NCBI GenBank assembly: GCA_964405405.1
Contig: CAYONT010000060.1
Span: 1-10,030, forward strand
Reading direction: 5' to 3'
From: CAMCYM01 sp964405405
GTDB lineage: Bacteria; Bacteroidota; Bacteroidia; Flavobacteriales_D; Sanyastnellaceae
Length of the DNA: 10,030 nt
Shown here: one piece after another, positions 6,925-10,030 of the stretch
Layout: each line of letters starts with the position of its first letter
Numbering within the stretch: position 1 is the first letter of the stretch
The notes under the pieces: generated by a model
Told to the model about the DNA's origin: nothing
What the model saw: only the letters and a program-made list of their open reading frames with translations
Databases searched by the model: none
Translations under genes and position numbers: made by a program

Positions 6925-6931
6925 AAAGATA
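6924..6931 (-). promoter_or_regulatory. Bacteroidetes-type -7 box (TATCTTTG) for the thrS operon
   Basis: On the minus strand TATCTTTGCA matches the Bacteroidetes -7 consensus TAnnTTTG exactly. It lies 54 bases before the thrS ATG and is the only good box before the operon. No clear TTG or TTTG is seen at the -33 distance in the 36 bases left before the gap. Transcription should start near 6918-6920, giving a leader of about 50 bases. Confidence 0.6.
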
Positions 6932-6967
6932 CGACCTGCGGGCACGTGAGCGGCACCGCCGGGGTCA

Positions 6968-7067
6968 NNNNNNNNNNNNNNNNNNNNNNNNNNNNNNNNN
7001 NNNNNNNNNNNNNNNNNNNNNNNNNNNNNNNNNNNNNNNNNNNNNNNNNNNNNNNNNNNNNNNNNNN
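6968..7067. other. Assembly gap of 100 N
   Basis: Exactly 100 N separate the thrS promoter region from the truncated MazG-like gene. A round 100 is a common placeholder for a gap of unknown size, so the true distance, and even the adjacency of the two sides, is not shown by the sequence. The bases touching the gap form an inverted repeat: CGCCGGGGT at 6957-6965 and ACCCCGGCG at 7068-7076. Confidence 0.97.
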
Positions 7068-7477
7068 ACCCCGGCGACATCGGGCCGCCGGTAGTTGGGC
7101 CCCTTGATGACCTTGCCGTCCTCCCGGTACAGCGGCCGGCCGTCGGGCCCCAGCTTCGAGAGGTTGCTCGACTGAATCTCGAGGAAGACCTCCTCCATGA
7201 CTTCGTGCAGGCCGTGCCGCAACATCGTTCCGCACAGGATGTACAACTGGTCCCCCAGCGCGTCGGCGACCTCGGCCATGTCCCCGCGCAGCGCCGCCTC
7301 GAGGTACTCCTCATTCTCCTCGGCCATCAGCCGGTGGCGCAGCGCGACCTCCTCCGGCCCGATCGCCGACGCCGGCCCCTCCGCCCTCGGAATCCCGAAG
7401 CGGTCGTGAAAAACTTCGACACAGGCGACCACCTCGCGGAAGGCGAGCGGAGGGGCGGGAGCGAATGGCTGTTCCAT
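7068..7477 (-). CDS. MazG-like nucleotide pyrophosphohydrolase, C-terminal end lost in the gap
   Basis: Proteins of the all-alpha NTP pyrophosphohydrolase (MazG/HisE-like) superfamily hydrolyse NTPs or related nucleotides to the monophosphate and pyrophosphate. The 136 visible residues carry the metal-binding signature: EENEEYLEA at about 53-61, then EVADALGD at 69-76, followed by QLYILCGTMLRHGL. The end KLGPDGRPLYREDGKVIKGPNYRRPD is typical of a short Bacteroidota family. In that family the protein stops a few residues later, so only the tail should be missing. The exact substrate is not known from sequence. The ATG at 7477 is chosen; in-frame ATGs at 7504 and 7516 would add 9 or 13 residues. 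A TATCTTGG box at 7489-7482 ends just four bases before the chosen ATG. If it is a promoter, the mRNA would be almost leaderless. Divergent from moxR, with a 103-base spacer. Confidence 0.88.
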
Positions 7478-7545
7478 GCGCCCAAGATAAGCCCCGTTTA
7501 ACATCCTTTCGGGCATCCGATGCGCGCAGTGCCAAAGGGTTGCGG

Positions 7546-7553
7546 TATCTTCG
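7546..7553 (+). promoter_or_regulatory. Candidate -7 box (TATCTTCG) before moxR
   Basis: TATCTTCG differs by one base from the Bacteroidetes TAnnTTTG box and lies 27 bases before the moxR ATG, a plausible leader length. No convincing -33 TTG is seen at the expected distance. The assignment rests on position and on the similar TATCTTTG box before thrS. Confidence 0.4.
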
Positions 7554-7580
7554 GCCGTTCTTTCATTTCAAACATGGCGC

Positions 7581-8642
7581 ATGGAGCACTCGACGTTTTC
7601 ACTCCCTTCTGACCTTCAAAACGACGCGCTTCCCCCCACCTCGGACACCGGTGCACCCGACATCCGGGCCCTGAACGAACGCATCGCAGCGGGGAGTGCC
7701 TTTGTGGACCTCATCCGCAGAGAAGTGCAGCAGACCATCGTGGGACAGCAACACATGGTCGACCGGTTGCTGATCGGGTTGCTGGCAAACGGCCATGTGT
7801 TGTTGGAGGGGGTACCTGGTTTGGCCAAAACCCTCGCCATCAAAACATTGAGCGAAGCGGCACGGGTGCATTTCAGCCGCATCCAGTTCACGCCGGACCT
7901 GTTGCCCGCCGACGTGGTGGGCACCATGATTTACAGCCAGCGGGACGAGGCGTTCAAGGTCAAACAGGGTCCCATCTTCGCGAATTTCGTCCTCGCGGAC
8001 GAGATCAACCGCGCCCCCGCCAAGGTGCAGAGCGCCCTGCTCGAGGCCATGCAGGAACGCCAGGTGACCATTGGCTCGGAGACGTTCCCGCTGCCGGAAC
8101 CCTTCTTGGTGCTGGCCACGCAAAACCCGGTCGAACAAGAGGGCACCTACCCGCTCCCGGAGGCCCAGGTGGACCGGTTTTTGCTGAAGGTGGTCATCGG
8201 TTACCCCACCAAGGAGGAGGAGCAGCAGATTGTACGGGCGAACCTCCGCCCCGAAGGCCTGCCCCGCCCCCGGCCCGTCATCACCCCTGAGGACATCCTG
8301 CGGGGCCGGCAACTCGTGCGCGAGATCTACATGGACGAAAAGGTGGAACGGTACATTGTGGATTTGGTCTTTGCCACCCGACGTCCGGAAAACCATGGAC
8401 TGGGCCACCTCAACCCGCTCATCGGATTTGGGGCATCGCCCCGGGCGAGCATCGGCTTGGGCATCGCGTCCAAGGCCCATGCCTTCCTCCACCACCGCGG
8501 TTATGTCATTCCGGAGGATGTTCGGGCCGTGGCGATGGATGTGATGCGTCACCGGGTGGGTTTGACCTTCGAGGCTGAGGCGGAGAACATCACCCAGGAA
8601 CAAATCATCACGGAGATCATGGACAACGTCCAGGTTCCGTGA
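7581..8642 (+). CDS. MoxR-family AAA+ ATPase
   Basis: MoxR ATPases are chaperone-like hexameric AAA+ proteins that act on partner vWA-domain proteins, for example in metal-cofactor insertion or envelope stress. The 353-residue protein has Walker A GVPGLAKT at 77-84, Walker B FVLADE at 136-141 followed by INRAPAKVQSALLEAMQE, sensor 1 ATQNP at 179-183 and EAQVDRF at 194-200. A C-terminal lid domain follows, with GASPRASIGL and RHRVGLTFEAEAE. The first roughly 30 residues are a less conserved extension. The next in-frame Met (59) lies inside the conserved VGQQHMVDRLL segment, so the ATG at 7581 is preferred. An ATG at 7574 is in another frame and stops quickly. A DUF58 gene follows after 19 bases and then a BatD-like gene, the typical start of a bat-like cluster. 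The protein is cytosolic; the substrate is unknown. Confidence 0.95.
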   Translation: MEHSTFSLPSDLQNDALPPTSDTGAPDIRALNERIAAGSAFVDLIRREVQQTIVGQQHMVDRLLIGLLANGHVLLEGVPGLAKTLAIKTLSEAARVHFSRIQFTPDLLPADVVGTMIYSQRDEAFKVKQGPIFANFVLADEINRAPAKVQSALLEAMQERQVTIGSETFPLPEPFLVLATQNPVEQEGTYPLPEAQVDRFLLKVVIGYPTKEEEQQIVRANLRPEGLPRPRPVITPEDILRGRQLVREIYMDEKVERYIVDLVFATRRPENHGLGHLNPLIGFGASPRASIGLGIASKAHAFLHHRGYVIPEDVRAVAMDVMRHRVGLTFEAEAENITQEQIITEIMDNVQVP

Positions 8643-8661
8643 GCCAGCAGGGAGGGAAGGC

Positions 8662-9528
8662 ATGGACACGGCCGAGCTGATTCAGCGCGTTCGTCGCGTC
8701 GAAATCAAGACGCGGGGACTGAGCGACCGCATTTTTTCGGGAGAGTACCACAGTGCTTTCAAAGGCCGGGGCATGGCGTTCAGCGAGAACCGGGCGTACC
8801 AGCACGGGGACGAAATCCGGACCATCGATTGGAATGTCACGGCCCGCATGGGCACGCCCTACGTCAAGGTCTTCGACGAGGAGCGGGAGCTCACCGTGTT
8901 CCTGCTGCTCGATGTGAGTGCTTCAGGGGCTTGGGGCTCCCAGGGGGGAAGCAAGCGGGAACTGATGACGGAATTGGCGGCGGTGCTGGCTTTCAGCGCG
9001 ATGGGCAACAACGACAAGGTGGGCGCCATCTTCTTCAGCGACCGCATTGAGCGTTACATCCCGCCCAAGAAGGGACGGTTCCATGTGCTGCGCATCATCC
9101 GAGAAGCGATCGAAATTGAGCCGGTGGGACGGGGCACGCGCATGGCCACCGCGTTGACTCATTTTCTGCAGGCCATGAAGAAGCGCACCATCTGCTTCTT
9201 GCTGTCGGATTTCCGAGACGAAGGGTTCGAGGACGTGCTCAAGCGTGCGGCCCGGCGGCATGACTTGGTGGCTTTGCGGGTCGAGGACCCCCTGGACCGT
9301 GAACTCCCCGCGGTGGGCTGGATGGAGGCCGTGGATCCCGAAACGGGTGAACAACGCTGGTTCCACACTTCCCTGAAGCGGGTGCGCCAACGTTACGCAG
9401 CCCGGGAGGCAGAGCGGGAGGCCGCGCTGCGCTCCATGCTCATCCGTTCTGGGGTTGATGCGGCCGTGTTGCGAACGGATCGGCCCTATGTTCAACCGCT
9501 GTTGCAATTGTTCGATCGCCGTGGATAA
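8662..9528 (+). CDS. DUF58 family protein with vWA-like MIDAS motif
   Basis: DUF58 proteins are frequent partners of MoxR ATPases and carry a von Willebrand factor A-like fold; their molecular job is not firmly established. The 288 residues include the family hallmark IDWNVTARMGTPYVKVFDEE at about 55-74. This runs into ELTVFLLLDVSASG, where D84, S86 and S88 form the DxSxS start of a metal-ion-dependent adhesion site. FLLSDFRDEGFEDVL and HDLVALRVEDPLDRELPAVG come later, as expected. I see no signal peptide or membrane segment, so this is probably a soluble cytosolic member. A purine-rich GGGAGGGAAGG just before the ATG could be a ribosome site. It lies 19 bases after moxR and 4 bases before the next gene, so all three are probably one operon. 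Confidence 0.93.
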   Translation: MDTAELIQRVRRVEIKTRGLSDRIFSGEYHSAFKGRGMAFSENRAYQHGDEIRTIDWNVTARMGTPYVKVFDEERELTVFLLLDVSASGAWGSQGGSKRELMTELAAVLAFSAMGNNDKVGAIFFSDRIERYIPPKKGRFHVLRIIREAIEIEPVGRGTRMATALTHFLQAMKKRTICFLLSDFRDEGFEDVLKRAARRHDLVALRVEDPLDRELPAVGWMEAVDPETGEQRWFHTSLKRVRQRYAAREAEREAALRSMLIRSGVDAAVLRTDRPYVQPLLQLFDRRG

Positions 9529-9532
9529 GGGG

Positions 9533-10030
9533 ATGCAGGGTTGGGGCCGCTTGTTGGCGGTGGTGGGGATCGCCGGCGTGGGCTGGGGGGCGATGGGGTT
9601 TGCTTGGGGGCAGCCGGCGGGCGGGACGGCGGGCGGGACGGCGGGCGGGACGGCGGGCGGGACGGCGGCAGGCCGGGTGGAGGTGGTGGCGGGTCAGCTT
9701 GCCCTGCCGCTGGCGACGCCGGTCGAGCTGACGTTCCGGGGGGTGCGGTCGGCGGGGCGCGGCGGCGGGGCATGGGAGGTGCCGGCGTGGGGGGACAGCC
9801 TGCCGAATGGGTGGGAGGTACTGCGGGTCGGGGCGCGGGATACGGTAGAACGGGAGGGGTCGGAGTGGGAATGGTCGCAGGCGATCGAAGTCATTACTTG
9901 GGACAGCGGGGCGGTGGTGTTCCCGCCGCTGCCCTTTGTGCTGGGAGGGGACACGGTTTGGTCGGAGGCCCTGGAGTTGGAGGTGGCGATGCCGCACGGG
10001 GATGACCCGGGCTACCAGGCGCCGCCGGCG
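9533..10030 (+). CDS. Exported BatD-like protein, N-terminal part, cut by the window edge
   Basis: The ATG at 9533 is 4 bases after the DUF58 stop and the frame stays open to the last base, giving 166 residues. Residues 1-26 look like a signal peptide: one Arg, a hydrophobic LLAVVGIAGVGWGAMGFA, then AWG before QPAGG. An in-frame Ala-Gly-Gly-Thr repeat fills residues 29-44. The remainder looks like a beta-rich periplasmic domain. RVEVVAGQLALPLATPVELTFRG and the later VITWDSGAVVFPPLPFVLGGDTVWSEALELEV resemble the first immunoglobulin-like repeat of Bacteroidota BatD-like proteins that follow moxR-DUF58. The match is by pattern and context only. Codons are strongly G-ending (GGG, GTG, GCG, CGG), more so than in moxR or the DUF58 gene. 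AAGGGG directly precedes the ATG. No membrane anchor is visible in this part. Confidence 0.75.
   Translation, partial: MQGWGRLLAVVGIAGVGWGAMGFAWGQPAGGTAGGTAGGTAGGTAAGRVEVVAGQLALPLATPVELTFRGVRSAGRGGGAWEVPAWGDSLPNGWEVLRVGARDTVEREGSEWEWSQAIEVITWDSGAVVFPPLPFVLGGDTVWSEALELEVAMPHGDDPGYQAPPA
9617..9668 (+). repeat. 12-bp tandem repeat, 4.3 copies, encoding Ala-Gly-Gly-Thr
   Basis: The unit GCGGGCGGGACG is repeated four times without a mismatch and is followed by a partial GCGG. It is in frame with the BatD-like gene and encodes AGGT four times, directly after the predicted signal peptide. Perfect copies suggest recent expansion by slippage. A change in copy number would keep the frame. Confidence 0.95.

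Noticed and set aside
4923..7235. An apparent 770-codon frame joining thrS to sequence beyond the N-run
   Set aside because: It is open only because N bases cannot form stops. Upstream of the gap it reads the wrong frame of the MazG-like gene, and ThrRS has a normal start at 6869.
7599..8669. A 356-codon open frame on the minus strand opposite moxR
   Set aside because: It exactly mirrors a conserved MoxR coding region with all AAA+ motifs. Its own translation is rich in His, Arg and Gly with no recognisable domain, as expected from an antisense frame in high-GC DNA.
9541..10005. A 154-codon frame rich in Gly at the right end
   Set aside because: It is a +2 shadow of the BatD-like frame, which has a signal peptide, tight operon spacing and family-like beta-strand patterns.

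Overview
The window reads as a chromosomal housekeeping segment from a member of the Bacteroidota with unusually high GC. The evidence for the phylum is: RecA, PriA, the TPR lipoprotein and the MazG-like protein look like Bacteroidia versions; a TATCTTTG box of the Bacteroidetes type (-7 TAnnTTTG) lies before thrS; most starts lack a Shine-Dalgarno sequence, including those of highly expressed genes; and a moxR - DUF58 - BatD-like gene order resembles the start of a bat (aerotolerance) cluster. This is inference from remembered family patterns, because no search could be run.

Layout. (1) 1-776, minus: the N-terminal third of the replication-restart helicase PriA, running off the left edge. 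(2) 870-3537, plus: Bcp-type thiol peroxidase, then recA, then a TPR lipoprotein that starts only 3 bases after the recA stop. (3) 3597-3640: a strong hairpin with A-rich and T-rich flanks that can terminate both converging transcripts. (4) 3677-6869, minus: a thrS - infC - rpmI - rplT translation operon. infC has no usable ATG, GTG or TTG start, and AUU is the best candidate. (5) 6968-7067: 100 N, an assembly gap. (6) 7068-7477, minus: a MazG-like nucleotide pyrophosphohydrolase whose last residues are lost in the gap. (7) 7581-10030, plus: moxR AAA+ ATPase, a DUF58/vWA-like protein, and the start of an exported BatD-like protein that runs off the right edge.

How the genes fit together. PriA and RecA serve replication restart and recombination, and Bcp handles peroxide stress. 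The thrS-infC-rpmI-rplT block is a widely conserved translation operon. MoxR and DUF58 proteins normally work as a chaperone-like pair with membrane or periplasmic vWA/Bat proteins, which would be expected just beyond the right edge.

I found no convincing undescribed system. The more notable points are fine-scale: a repeat-rich thrS leader with competing pairings, an inverted repeat exactly at the two edges of the assembly gap, a 12-bp in-frame tandem repeat in the BatD-like gene, a Gly/Ser-rich low-complexity stretch in PriA, and a 14-bp promoter-like sequence shared upstream of bcp and recA. No intergenic stretch exceeds 300 bases.
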